Below are positions 39,755 through 49,415 of a stretch of DNA of 64,000 nt, in pieces. The translations under genes were made by a program, and so were the position numbers. The notes under the pieces were generated by a model. It did no database searches. It was given only the letters and a program-made list of their open reading frames with translations, and was not told where the DNA came from. The stretch is from Thalassospira sp. (lineage in GTDB: Bacteria > Pseudomonadota > Alphaproteobacteria > Rhodospirillales > Thalassospiraceae), in NCBI RefSeq assembly GCF_002709775.1, contig NZ_PAQR01000053.1, positions 41,485 through 105,484 of the forward strand, in the 5' to 3' direction. Numbering within the stretch: position 1 is the first letter of the stretch; every line of letters starts with the position of its first letter.

Positions 39755-41104
39755 TTAGAGGCGGAAGCGGTTGCGCAGGCCTAGGCCGATCAGGAACAGG
39801 AATATGAAGCTGAGCGCACCATGTCCGATCATGATGGCGTCGATCAGCAGGCTTGGGTCATTGGAGTAAAGGGCCTTGATTGCATCGTCCCGTATACCAC
39901 GTGATTGTGGAAGGAAAGGAAGGCTATTACTGGTGGCCAATGCAATTGCCTGTCCTAAATCTCCCCACCATTCGGGCTTGCCGATAGGATGCTCATTAGT
40001 TCCCATGAATTTATATAGGCTTGTGCCTATGGCCAATAAGCCAGCTAGCCAACAAAATGGTCGCAAAATACTTTGACCATAGTTGCTGAAACCGCTGAAT
40101 GCGATATCCAGTATTGACCCAAGTTTAGATGTTTGAATCCATCTACTTGCTCTGTTTTCATCCGCAGAAAACCTAAGAGCTGCTTGATGGTCTTTGTTTG
40201 CTTCAGCTATTTCTTTTAGGCGCCGCAACCGACCTGAGTCTTCAACATTTTCCGAGCATTGGGAGAAGTATTTTAACAAACGGCTACTGCTATAGTGTGA
40301 CAATCGACGGAGTTCGATTTTTAGCTCACCAAGCTCAATCTGGTGAGAGGAACGAATGCGTCTCAGGTCTGGAACAATATCTAGGTCCCCTGAAATAAAA
40401 ACTGCTCCGTCAAAACTTGCCCCCTGAAAATCCAGCGTTTCAAGTGTACTTCCGTCCTTTAGCATAAGCACTCCCCATTGGCTGATCACGAGGCCTCGTG
40501 CTGAAATTGCGGTTAGTTTGTGAGCTTTTGGCGAAAACAGAAAGTGAGAAGCGCAAGCTTTTGCAAGTATTAGCTGGCCAGACCCAATAGTGGTGTCGGT
40601 GAGTAGGACGTCGCCATTGCCAAAGTCAGTTGCGAAGAAATTTATGTGTCCATCATCGAAATCAGCTTCCAAGAAGTTGACTTCCCCAGTGCCAAAAACT
40701 GTCTCTGAGAAGTCCTTGACACCCTTGCCGAATTTCACTTGATAGAAGATTACACCGCCATTTCCAAAGGTTGCAGCAGAGAAAATAAGCCGACCATCCC
40801 CAAAACTTGCACCAGAAAAATCACTTGTGCCGTTTCCGAAATTTGCGTGTCGGAAGGTTACATTCCCGTCTCCAAATTTCACATCGCGAAAGGTTACATC
40901 TCCGTTGCCAAAGTAGTAGCCTTCAAAAGAGAGCATTTCATCAGGGCGCCTCTCTGTAGAGAAATCAACACCGTCAAAGGAAATGTTGTAATCCGGATGG
41001 TTTCGACTCCATTCGTTCCAAACTGCTGGGCCTTGGCGCCAAAGTCGGACGGCATCGTCCCCCTTTAGTGACTGTTGTTGGTCTTGTGGGTCTTCGTCTG
41101 TCAT
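39755..41104 (-). CDS. Membrane protein with about nine 12-residue beta-solenoid-like repeats and C-terminal TM segments
   Basis: Tandem DVKFGDGNVTFR / HANFGNGTSDFS / GASFGDGRLIFS / AATFGNGGVIFY / QVKFGKGVKDFS / ETVFGTGEVNFL / EADFDDGHINFF / ATDFGNGDVLLT units; hydrophobic C-terminal segments. Confidence 0.75.
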   Translation of the reverse strand: MTDEDPQDQQQSLKGDDAVRLWRQGPAVWNEWSRNHPDYNISFDGVDFSTERRPDEMLSFEGYYFGNGDVTFRDVKFGDGNVTFRHANFGNGTSDFSGASFGDGRLIFSAATFGNGGVIFYQVKFGKGVKDFSETVFGTGEVNFLEADFDDGHINFFATDFGNGDVLLTDTTIGSGQLILAKACASHFLFSPKAHKLTAISARGLVISQWGVLMLKDGSTLETLDFQGASFDGAVFISGDLDIVPDLRRIRSSHQIELGELKIELRRLSHYSSSRLLKYFSQCSENVEDSGRLRRLKEIAEANKDHQAALRFSADENRASRWIQTSKLGSILDIAFSGFSNYGQSILRPFCWLAGLLAIGTSLYKFMGTNEHPIGKPEWWGDLGQAIALATSNSLPFLPQSRGIRDDAIKALYSNDPSLLIDAIMIGHGALSFIFLFLIGLGLRNRFRL

Positions 41105-41269
41105 CGACTTCTATTCATTCGTGATTTGGGGAGGTCAATCAGTTGATAATAGTGCCTACAAAAGAAGCGTTTGGCGATATAAAACCGGAATAGGGTTTTG
41201 CTCATGCCCTAATTGGAAGTTATGGTTTGACCGGGTAGGGGGGAATCACCGGAACGGACCATCAAGATC

Positions 41270-42403
41270 ATGCTGTCATCGCTTAATATCCGTCATATGC
41301 GTGTGTTTGTCGCAGTTGCCGATCAGGGGAATTTTACGGCTGCGGCCGGGGTTCTGGGGCTTGGAGTGCCTGCGGTCACCGCGACCATTCGCCAGTTTGA
41401 GGATGTGACGGGCGCGGCCCTTTTTGATCGCACGACGCGACAGGTGGCACTGACCCAGACCGGCGAGCGGTTCTTGCCAATTGCCAGGCGTTTGCTGGCC
41501 GATTTTGAAGAGGCGCTTGGTGATCTTGATGCGCTATCCAAGGGGGTTGGCGGCAAGATTACGATTGCGGCAGCACCTTCGGTTCTGACGCGTATTTTGC
41601 CCGCCGTGATTTCCGAATTTGTTGCCGCCCATCCCGATGCGCGTATTCGTCTTGATGAACGCAATGCCGGTGAGGTGCATGAGGCCGTGGCAAATAATGC
41701 TGCCGATTTCGGGATTGCCGGGGAATGGCAGGCGCTGCCGGATATCGATTTCCGCCCGCTGTTTTCCGACCGGTTTGGTGTGCTGTGCCGGGCCGATCAT
41801 GAATTTGCCCAAAAGTCGGTTTTGCGCTGGTCGGATTTATCGGGCCAAAAGCTTGTCGGGTTGGGGCCGGAATCAGGGACCGGCGCGCTGATGGCGCAGC
41901 CCGGTGTGACCAGCGATCTGTCATCAGACACCATGCCGGTTTTAAGTCCTGCCGTGCGTGATGCGGTGGCAGCAGGCATTCCGGCGGCAAAATCGGTTCT
42001 GGCCCGCGCGCAAAAGGCGATGCGGGCTGAGGAACGGGTGCTGAAATCGCTTGATTCTGACGGCCGTAAAGAAGCCAAGAAAGATAGCGATATCGCGCTG
42101 GGCGCAACCGGCCCGATCCTGCCGCGCCCGATTGTCGAAACATCGAACACCATCACACTGGCCGCCATGGTCGCCGAAGGGGTGGGGATTACGGTCCTGC
42201 CGGAACTGGCCGCGCGTGTGTCGGATATGGCGGCACCCGAAAAGCTGGTCTTCGTGCCGCTCACCACCCCGGAACGCCATCGCCATATTGGCGTGATCAC
42301 GCGCAAAAGCAAAAGCCTGTCACCGATTGCGCGCCTATTCCTTGATCAGGTAATCGCGCTTGCCCCCAAACAGGACCTTCCGGCCAGTTTGACGTGGTAT
42401 TGA
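41270..42403 (+). CDS. LysR-family transcriptional regulator
   Basis: LNIRHMRVFVAVADQGNFTAAAGVLGLGVPAVTATIRQFEDVTGAALFDRTTRQVALTQTG. Confidence 0.88.
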   Translation: MLSSLNIRHMRVFVAVADQGNFTAAAGVLGLGVPAVTATIRQFEDVTGAALFDRTTRQVALTQTGERFLPIARRLLADFEEALGDLDALSKGVGGKITIAAAPSVLTRILPAVISEFVAAHPDARIRLDERNAGEVHEAVANNAADFGIAGEWQALPDIDFRPLFSDRFGVLCRADHEFAQKSVLRWSDLSGQKLVGLGPESGTGALMAQPGVTSDLSSDTMPVLSPAVRDAVAAGIPAAKSVLARAQKAMRAEERVLKSLDSDGRKEAKKDSDIALGATGPILPRPIVETSNTITLAAMVAEGVGITVLPELAARVSDMAAPEKLVFVPLTTPERHRHIGVITRKSKSLSPIARLFLDQVIALAPKQDLPASLTWY

Positions 42404-42510
42404 GGCGGTTTCGCTTTTTGGCTCTGTGACATCGATGCTGGCACATCGTCCTGTTTGCGACATATCATGGCGGGAAGGCCTGACATGATGAGCCTGTCGC
42501 AGGAGATGGC

Positions 42511-43554
42511 ATGAGCGAACACGCGAAGAAATCGACGAAACCCTGCAAGAAGATCAATCTGGCCCTGCAGGGCGGGGGATCGCACGGGGCGTTTACCTGG
42601 GGCGTTCTGGACCGGTTGCTTGAAGATGAAGAGATCGAGATTGAGGCGATTTCGGGCACCTCGGCGGGGGCCATGAATGCCGCCGTGGTGACGTCGGGCT
42701 TTTGCAAGGGCGGTCATGACGGGGCGCGCGAGGATCTGGAAACGTTCTGGTCTGCTGTTTCGGAAGCTGCGCGGTTCAGCCCGCTTCAGCGATCGCCGAT
42801 TGATGTTTTGTTTGGCAACTGGTCGCTTGGCAATTCGCCGATGTATCAGTGGCTTGATATGTCGGCCAAAATGTTTTCGCCCTATGATTTGAACCCGGTG
42901 GGGGATAATCCGCTGGCGGGGCTTTTGGCCGATGTAGTTGATTTTGATCTTTTGAACAAAAGCCCGACCAAGCTTTTCATCACGGCGACCAATGTGGAAA
43001 CCGGGCAGGGGCGGGTATTTCGCAACCCCGATATCACCCTTGATGTGCTCCTCGCCTCTGCCTGTTTGCCCAACATCTATAAAACCGTCGAGATTGATGG
43101 TGTGCCTTATTGGGACGGGGGGTATTCCGGCAACCCGAGCCTCGGTCCGCTGGTGCGCGACTGTTCGACCAATGACACGGTGCTGGTGCAGATCAATCCG
43201 GTCAAGCGGCCGGGCATTCCGAAAACCTCGCACGAGATTTCAAGTCGGCTCAATGAGATTTCGTTTAACAGCAGCCTCGTCAAGGAGCTGCGCATGATGT
43301 CGGTGATCCGCAAGGACATGCCACCCCATCAATGTGAAGCCAGCAGTTGGGGCACCATGCGCATGCATCTGATCGTCAGTGACGTGATGCTGGAGCTTGA
43401 TCACACGACCAAGATGAATGCGGAATGGGATTTCATGACCATGTTGCGCGACAAGGGGCGCGAGGCAGCAGGTGCATTCCTTGAGGCGCATCGCGGCGAT
43501 ATCGGCAAACGCCCTACGCTTGATCTTGAGCAGTTCGCGCCGGATTACGTTTAG
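42511..43554 (+). CDS. Patatin-like phospholipase family protein
   Basis: INLALQGGGSHGAFTWGVLDRLLED...AISGTSAGAMNA (GxSxG) ...WDGGYSGNPSLGPLV (DGG catalytic Asp). Confidence 0.92.
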   Translation: MSEHAKKSTKPCKKINLALQGGGSHGAFTWGVLDRLLEDEEIEIEAISGTSAGAMNAAVVTSGFCKGGHDGAREDLETFWSAVSEAARFSPLQRSPIDVLFGNWSLGNSPMYQWLDMSAKMFSPYDLNPVGDNPLAGLLADVVDFDLLNKSPTKLFITATNVETGQGRVFRNPDITLDVLLASACLPNIYKTVEIDGVPYWDGGYSGNPSLGPLVRDCSTNDTVLVQINPVKRPGIPKTSHEISSRLNEISFNSSLVKELRMMSVIRKDMPPHQCEASSWGTMRMHLIVSDVMLELDHTTKMNAEWDFMTMLRDKGREAAGAFLEAHRGDIGKRPTLDLEQFAPDYV

Positions 43555-43558
43555 CGGA

Positions 43559-44179
43559 TTATTCCGCGCTCCTGCCAAAACGCAGGCCATCAATCATCAG
43601 ATCGAGCATGCGATAGGTATGCTGCATGCCTTCATTCTGTTCGGGGTCGTCTGTGTCGCCGCCGGACTGGCTTCCCGCACTGGCAAGGTTGCCAATGGCG
43701 CGCAGCAGGTCAAAGGCGTCAATGTCTGAGCGCGCTTCGCCGGCCTTGGCGGCGGCGGTCAGCAGGCTTTGAAGGGCCGGTTCGAAATTGCTGCGGAAGT
43801 AATCGGGCAGGGCATCAAAGGCCGGGTCGCCGGAATGCAGCGAGGACGCCAATCCCTTTTTGGTGACGATAAAGCGGCAATAGCGCCGGAGCCACTGTGA
43901 CAGGGCAACGCCGGGCGGGTTGTCCTTTGCGAGCGTCTTGGCATCGGCGGCACAGGCATCGACTTCGCGCTTGAAGACCGCAACCACAAGATCGCTTCGT
44001 TTGGGAAAACGGCGATAGAGCGTGCCGACACCAACCCCGGCGGCCTTGGCAATTTCACGCACTGGCGCATCAACACCCGATTTGGCAAAAACGGTTTTGG
44101 CGGCCTCAAGCACGGCGTCTTCATTACGTGCGGCGTCAGCACGGATGCGTTTTTTTGTGCCGGTGGTTTTTTCCTGCAT
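43559..44179 (-). CDS. TetR-family transcriptional regulator
   Basis: RIRADAARNEDAVLEAAKTVFAKSGVDAPVREIAKAAGVGVGTLYRRFPKRSDLVVAVF. Confidence 0.9.
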   Translation of the reverse strand: MQEKTTGTKKRIRADAARNEDAVLEAAKTVFAKSGVDAPVREIAKAAGVGVGTLYRRFPKRSDLVVAVFKREVDACAADAKTLAKDNPPGVALSQWLRRYCRFIVTKKGLASSLHSGDPAFDALPDYFRSNFEPALQSLLTAAAKAGEARSDIDAFDLLRAIGNLASAGSQSGGDTDDPEQNEGMQHTYRMLDLMIDGLRFGRSAE

Positions 44180-44255
44180 CACTTTGTTTTTCCACACTTA
44201 ACCGGGTCAGCATGGCGCGGACGGAGTCCGGGCGCTGATATTCATGCTTGATAAA

Positions 44256-44301
44256 CGGAACAGTGTTCCGTATTTAAATTGGCAACAGGAACGATGTTCC
44301 G
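44256..44301. promoter_or_regulatory. Two TetR-type operator palindromes in the divergent intergenic region
   Basis: CGGAACAGTGTTCCG (44256-44270, perfect) and AGGAACGATGTTCCG (44287-44301, near perfect). Confidence 0.7.
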
Positions 44302-44349
44302 TTTGTTGGTTTATAGGCGAAATTAGCCGTTTCGCCAAGCAGAACAAGG

Positions 44350-45327
44350 ATGTTTGCCATGAATAACCTTATCACTCACGCCCGACATATTCCGGTTCGC
44401 GACGCGGTTCCTGCGATCTCGATCTGTCCGGTCATCTTGCCGGTGGCGGACCGACCCCAGCCGATTGAAATGCGGATTAGCTTGCCTGAAGTGGGTGAAA
44501 AGCATCCGGTGATCCTGTTGTCACACGGGCATGGGCCGTCGCTTTATATTCCGTCGATGAACGGCTATGGGCCGCTGGCACAGTTTTATGCCGAGCAGGG
44601 CTTTGTCGTCATTCAGCCAACCCATGGCAATTCCAAGGTCGCCGGATTTGGACCGGATGCACCGGGCGCGCCGTTTTTCTGGCGCTCCCGCGTGGAGGAT
44701 TTCAAACATATCCTGGATCACCTGACCGAGATCGAGGCCGAGCACCCGATCCTTGCCGGGCGACTGGACCCAGAGCGGATTGCAGCCGTCGGGCATTCGC
44801 TGGGTGGGCATACTGTTGGCATGTTGCTGGGCACGCGCCTGAGCGATACGGCGGATCCGGCGGTGCAGGATGTGAGCCTTATTGAAACACGGATCAAGGT
44901 TGGTGTGTTGTTGGCAGCACCGGGCAATGGCGGCGATAGTCTGAGCGCGCATGCGCGTGCGAACTATACAATCATGAACCCCGATTTTTCGCATATGACG
45001 ACACGGACCCTTGTGGTGGCGGGGGATGCGGACAATAACCCGCATCTGACCACACGCGGGGCGGCATGGCATACCGACCCGTTCCATTGCAGCCCGGGAA
45101 GTGACTTTTTGCTGACGCTTAAGGGCGGCAAACACGGGCTTGGTGGTATTGCAGGCTACGATGCAAAGGAAACCGATGATGAGGACCCCGATCGCCTTGC
45201 CGTGACCCAGAGGATGACGGCGGCCTATCTGCGCAGTGCATTTGACGAAAGTGACCCTGCATGGGCAGAGGCATGTGAGGCACTTGCCACCCATGGTGCG
45301 GATCTGGCGTATGTGACGGGCAAATAA
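44350..45327 (+). CDS. Alpha/beta hydrolase (chlorophyllase/PAF-acetylhydrolase-like)
   Basis: HPVILLSHGHGPSLY...RIAAVGHSLGGHTVGMLLG nucleophile elbow. Confidence 0.82.
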   Translation: MFAMNNLITHARHIPVRDAVPAISICPVILPVADRPQPIEMRISLPEVGEKHPVILLSHGHGPSLYIPSMNGYGPLAQFYAEQGFVVIQPTHGNSKVAGFGPDAPGAPFFWRSRVEDFKHILDHLTEIEAEHPILAGRLDPERIAAVGHSLGGHTVGMLLGTRLSDTADPAVQDVSLIETRIKVGVLLAAPGNGGDSLSAHARANYTIMNPDFSHMTTRTLVVAGDADNNPHLTTRGAAWHTDPFHCSPGSDFLLTLKGGKHGLGGIAGYDAKETDDEDPDRLAVTQRMTAAYLRSAFDESDPAWAEACEALATHGADLAYVTGK

Positions 45328-45443
45328 AGCAGCGCGGTGTTTCAAGCTTTGGCGCATGGTGGTTGGTGGCAGGCGGTGTTGATTGCAGTTCCCGGCAATC
45401 CGGCGTACCTTGAAGGTCGTCCCGAACAACGTCCCTGATCATC

Positions 45444-45998
45444 ATGCCCCGAAGCGCCCTTGAAAAAATGCAGGCCGGTGAATGGTATTCCTGCCTTGAT
45501 CCGGAAATCACCTTGTTGCGTCACAAGGCGCTTGAAGCGTGTCATGAGCATAGCGTGCTTTATCCGTCAGAGCGCGGCAATATCGGGCCGAAGCTGCGCG
45601 CGTTGTTTGCGGAGTGCGCGGATGATGTGCGGATCGAGGCGCGGTTTCATTGTGCCTATGGCATCAATATTCATCTGGCCGAAGACGTGTTTTTGAATGT
45701 CGGCTGCGTGATCCTTGATACCGCGCCGGTGAAGATCGGGCGGCATTCGATGCTGGGCCCGAATGTGCAGATTTACTGTGCCGACCATCACCGCGATCCG
45801 GAACTTCGCAAGCAGCATCTTGAAATCGCCAAGCCGGTGACGATTGGCGAGAATGTCTGGATCGGCGGCGGGGCGATCATATTGCCCGGTATCACGGTTG
45901 GAGATGAGGCGATCGTTGGTGCCGGGGCGGTGGTGACGCGTGATGTTGCGGCGGGCGCCACGGTTGTTGGGAACCCGGCCAAGCCGATTGGGCGATAA
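45444..45998 (+). CDS. maa: Maltose O-acetyltransferase / galactoside O-acetyltransferase-like hexapeptide protein
   Basis: EKMQAGEWYSCLDPEI...FHCAYGINIHLAEDVFLNVGCVILDTAPVKIGRHSMLGPNVQIYCADHHRDPE...VWIGGGAIILPGITVGDEAIVGAGAVVTRDV. Confidence 0.88.
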   Translation: MPRSALEKMQAGEWYSCLDPEITLLRHKALEACHEHSVLYPSERGNIGPKLRALFAECADDVRIEARFHCAYGINIHLAEDVFLNVGCVILDTAPVKIGRHSMLGPNVQIYCADHHRDPELRKQHLEIAKPVTIGENVWIGGGAIILPGITVGDEAIVGAGAVVTRDVAAGATVVGNPAKPIGR

Positions 45999-46024
45999 GG
46001 TGTTTTAGCAGACTCCGAGATGTG

Positions 46025-46049
46025 GATTCCCGCCTGCGCGGGAATGACG
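46025..46049. repeat. Short palindromic repeat GATTCCCGCCTGCGCGGGAATGACG
   Basis: ATTCCC-N8-GGGAAT core in inverse orientation relative to the 18138 copy. Confidence 0.6.
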
Positions 46050-46173
46050 GGGCAAAAAAAAGAGGCAACCGGCCAGGGGTGGACGCGGTTGCCGCGGAGT
46101 TCATCACGAGCTCCAAGTTGGGACAACCTTCAATGAGGATGTCACAGGGTAAGCGTTGAGCGGGAAAGCTCGT

Positions 46174-46707
46174 TCAGGAGATATCGTCGGTGGCCGGGCG
46201 GCGTTTGCGACCGGTGACCATGGCGCGCACAAGATTTTCATGATGGCGCAGGCTGGCCAGGATCACGCCGCCGACATGCAAAAGCACCAGGAATAGCAGG
46301 CCGTTTGCCAGTGCCTCGTGGGTTTCCTCCACCCATTCAGAGCCCCAGAACATGGTGGTGGTGTACATCCAGCCCGTCAGCGCACACCCCGCCATAGCGA
46401 GGATGAGGGCGATGATCATGGCCGCCCCGGCCGGGTTATGGCCAAGATAACGGGATTCCGTGCCGCGCAGGATATCGCCAAGATATTTAAGCGTTGCCGC
46501 AGGGCTTTTGATGAACTGGGTAAAGCGGGCATAGCGCGTACCGATCAGGCCCCAGACAAGACGCAGCGCAATCAGGCCACCGGCAGCATATCCGGCCCAG
46601 TGATGCAGGCTGTCCCATTCATCGGCCGTGATCCAGGCGATGACGAAACTGGCAGCCAGCCCCCAGTGAAACAGGCGGACAAACGGGTCCCATACTTTGA
46701 CAGACAT
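46174..46707 (-). CDS. Cytochrome b561 family protein
   Basis: MSVKVWDPFVRLFHWGLAASFVIAWIT...HHWAGYAAGGLIALRLVWGLIGTRYARF. Confidence 0.88.
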   Translation of the reverse strand: MSVKVWDPFVRLFHWGLAASFVIAWITADEWDSLHHWAGYAAGGLIALRLVWGLIGTRYARFTQFIKSPAATLKYLGDILRGTESRYLGHNPAGAAMIIALILAMAGCALTGWMYTTTMFWGSEWVEETHEALANGLLFLVLLHVGGVILASLRHHENLVRAMVTGRKRRPATDDIS

Positions 46708-46852
46708 GATGCTTACTCCTGATGGTGCGTGTTTTGTCAGGTAAACAGGTTCGGGGAGGCGACCCTGAGCAAGGGCACCCGTGCAGGCAGGCACGAGGGC
46801 CAGGGGACAGCATTGCTCAGGGCCGCACTCAGCCGAGGGAGGCCTTTATTGA

Positions 46853-47155
46853 TCAGTCGTCTTCCTTGACGATCTCGAAGGTGGCCGGGTTGAAATAGGC
46901 CTCAACCTTCTTGCCATCGGCCTTGATGGCGTAGACTTCGTAGCAGCCTTCATCTTCCTTGATCTTGCGGACGCCCCAGCCATCAGCTGCGAGCTTTTCT
47001 TTCAGCGCATCCATGCTCTGCCATTCGGTTTTCGGCACGTTGCAATAGTCATCGCTTGCCTGTGCGGCATTGGTGGTCAGGCCAAGGCTGGCAGTCGCCA
47101 GCAGGGCAGCGGCAAAGACGCCAAGGGCAGCTTTCGGGAAAACAGTGTTTTTCAT
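46853..47155 (-). CDS. Small secreted PepSY-domain protein
   Basis: Signal peptide, then VPKTEWQSMDALKEKLAADGWGVRKIKEDEGCYEVYAIKADGKKVEAYFNPATFEIVKED. Confidence 0.85.
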   Translation of the reverse strand: MKNTVFPKAALGVFAAALLATASLGLTTNAAQASDDYCNVPKTEWQSMDALKEKLAADGWGVRKIKEDEGCYEVYAIKADGKKVEAYFNPATFEIVKEDD

Positions 47156-47345
47156 GGCTCGGTTCCTTCATAAGATTGTGAGGGCACAAAATGGAAAAGT
47201 TTCTTTGAACGTCGCCGATATTGCCGTGCGTTCCTGACAGCAAACTGAAAAAGACAGACAGCGTCGTTCAGCTTATTGTCAGGATGCACGCTTAGGTCGT
47301 GAGCCGGGGCAGACCCGTTGACATAAAGCCGGATGTGAGGTTGGG

Positions 47346-48005
47346 GTGCGTATTCTTCTGGTCGAAGATGAAATGATGCTGGCAGACGCAGTGCGCGATC
47401 ATTTGCTGGCCGCTGGCGAGGCAGTTGATCACAGCGCAAGTGTGGTTGATGCCGAGATCATGTTGCGCGGAACCAATTATGATGTGTTGCTGCTCGATCT
47501 GAACCTGCCCGATGGCAAGGGGCTTGATCTGTTGCGCGATTTGCGTCGCAAGGGATCGGCCACACCGTGCATTATCCTGACCGCACAGGATCAGATTTCA
47601 GACCGGATCGAGGGGCTTAATGCCGGGGCGGATGATTATCTGGTCAAGCCGTTTGACCTTAATGAGCTTTCGGCCCGGCTTGCGGCGGTGTCGCGGCGCT
47701 ATAGCGGCAATCCCAATCCGTTTGTCGAGCTTGATGTCGGGGTCGAGGTCGACCTTGCCGGGCGGTCGGTTTTGCGCGACGGGGTGCAGGTTGATTTAAC
47801 CTCGCGCGAATGGGCGCTGTTTGATCAGATGGTCAAACGGCCCGGCCAGACCTTATCGAAACGTCAGCTTGAAGAAGCGCTTTATGAATTTGGGGCGGAG
47901 ATCGAAAGCAACACGGTCGAGGTTTATGTCAGCCGCCTGCGCCGCAAGCTTGGCAAGGAAGTGATTAAAACCGTGCGCGGTGTCGGCTATCGGGTTGAGG
48001 GATGA
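47346..48005 (+). CDS. OmpR-family response regulator
   Basis: MRILLVEDEMMLADAVRDHLL...LLLDLNLPDGKGLDLLR...KPFDLNELSARL...VSRLRRKLGKEVIKTVRGVGYRVEG (GTG start). Confidence 0.93.
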   Translation: MRILLVEDEMMLADAVRDHLLAAGEAVDHSASVVDAEIMLRGTNYDVLLLDLNLPDGKGLDLLRDLRRKGSATPCIILTAQDQISDRIEGLNAGADDYLVKPFDLNELSARLAAVSRRYSGNPNPFVELDVGVEVDLAGRSVLRDGVQVDLTSREWALFDQMVKRPGQTLSKRQLEEALYEFGAEIESNTVEVYVSRLRRKLGKEVIKTVRGVGYRVEG

Positions 48006-49402
48006 TGAAGATCAGGGCGCAAAACAGTCTTCAGTTTATCCTGACCAAACGCCTGACGGTGATCGTTGCGGTGTTCTGGGTGATTGGTGCGGCGTTCGCG
48101 GCCTATACCGCGCGCCATGAGATGGAGGAGGGGGCCGATACCGCCCTTATTGAAACCTCGCGCCGGGCATCGACGCTTGTGATTGATTATTTGGAAAATC
48201 ATCAGGATGAGGGCGAAATCGTTGTGCTGCCCGAGCCGGGATTTGACGTCGAGCTGGGTGACGACAGCGACTATGACGAGGATTTCGACGATTTCGATGA
48301 CTTCATGCAATATCAGCTGCGCAACGCGGATGGCGAAGTTTTGCTGCGCTCCCAGAATGCGCCGGAAACACCGTTTGATACGCCGCTCAAGCCCGGTTTC
48401 AGTAATGGCGATGAGGTTCGCGTCTATACCAGTGTGACCGGCAATGGCGACATGTTCATGCAGGTGGCCGAGCCGACCGAACATCGCAATGAAGCGATAA
48501 TTGAAACCGTGGTGTCGCAATTCACCCCGCTGATCTTCCTGATCCCGGTGACCATTCTGGCGGTGGTCTATAGTGTCACCCGCGCGCTTGGCCCGGTGCG
48601 CCAGGTCCGCAACGAGATCGAGGCACGCGGCGAAGGCAACCTGACCCCGATCGAGCAGGACGACCCGATCGAGGAAATCAATACTATTGTGACGGCCGTC
48701 AACCGGCTGATGGGCAAGCTCGAGGCTGCGCTCAGTGTCGAGCGCAGCTTTACCGCCAACAGCGCGCATGAGCTTCGCACACCGATTGCGGTGGCACTGG
48801 CGCAGACGCAGCGACTGGTGCTGGAACTGCCAGAAGGCCATGAAAGCCGCAAACGCGCGGTTCAGACCGAAGAGGCGCTTAAACGGCTGTCGCGGCTGGC
48901 GGAAAAATTGCTGCAGCTGGCACGTGCGGAATCAAGCGGTGGCTTTAGCCCGACCGGGCATAATCAGGATCTTGGCCCGACCCTTAATCTGGTGATTGAA
49001 GACCTCAGACGCGCCGGGATTGACGGGGCTGATATCCGCTTTGATGCCGATAATCTGACAACGCTTTCAGCCAATATTGACCTTGATGCCTTTGCGATCT
49101 GCATGCGCAACCTGATCGAAAATGCCCTGAAATATGGCGGCGATGAAGAACCCGTCGATATCCGCGTGGTCGAGGATCACATCGTGCAGGTGTCAAACGG
49201 CGGCGCACCTGTTAGCCCAGCAGAACTCAGCCAACTGACCACCCGGTTCAAACGATCGAGCAACAAGGCCGATGGTTCGGGATTGGGGCTTGCGATTGTT
49301 GAGGCGATTGCACGCAACACCAAATCCGAGCTCAAGCTTTATTCCCCGCGTCCGGATCATGCGGACGGCTTCATGGCCGAGCTTCGGCTGCATCAAAGCT
49401 AA
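48002..49402 (+). CDS. Two-component sensor histidine kinase
   Basis: Two TM segments, HAMP, SFTANSAHELRTPIAVALAQ H-box, NLIENALKYG N-box, GSGLGLAIVEAIA G-box; overlaps the regulator gene. Confidence 0.93.
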   Translation: MMKIRAQNSLQFILTKRLTVIVAVFWVIGAAFAAYTARHEMEEGADTALIETSRRASTLVIDYLENHQDEGEIVVLPEPGFDVELGDDSDYDEDFDDFDDFMQYQLRNADGEVLLRSQNAPETPFDTPLKPGFSNGDEVRVYTSVTGNGDMFMQVAEPTEHRNEAIIETVVSQFTPLIFLIPVTILAVVYSVTRALGPVRQVRNEIEARGEGNLTPIEQDDPIEEINTIVTAVNRLMGKLEAALSVERSFTANSAHELRTPIAVALAQTQRLVLELPEGHESRKRAVQTEEALKRLSRLAEKLLQLARAESSGGFSPTGHNQDLGPTLNLVIEDLRRAGIDGADIRFDADNLTTLSANIDLDAFAICMRNLIENALKYGGDEEPVDIRVVEDHIVQVSNGGAPVSPAELSQLTTRFKRSSNKADGSGLGLAIVEAIARNTKSELKLYSPRPDHADGFMAELRLHQS

Positions 49403-49415
49403 GGCGCGGGTGGGC

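Noticed and set aside
47987-48841. 284-aa minus-strand ORF
   Set aside because: Antisense to the histidine kinase; shadow ORF
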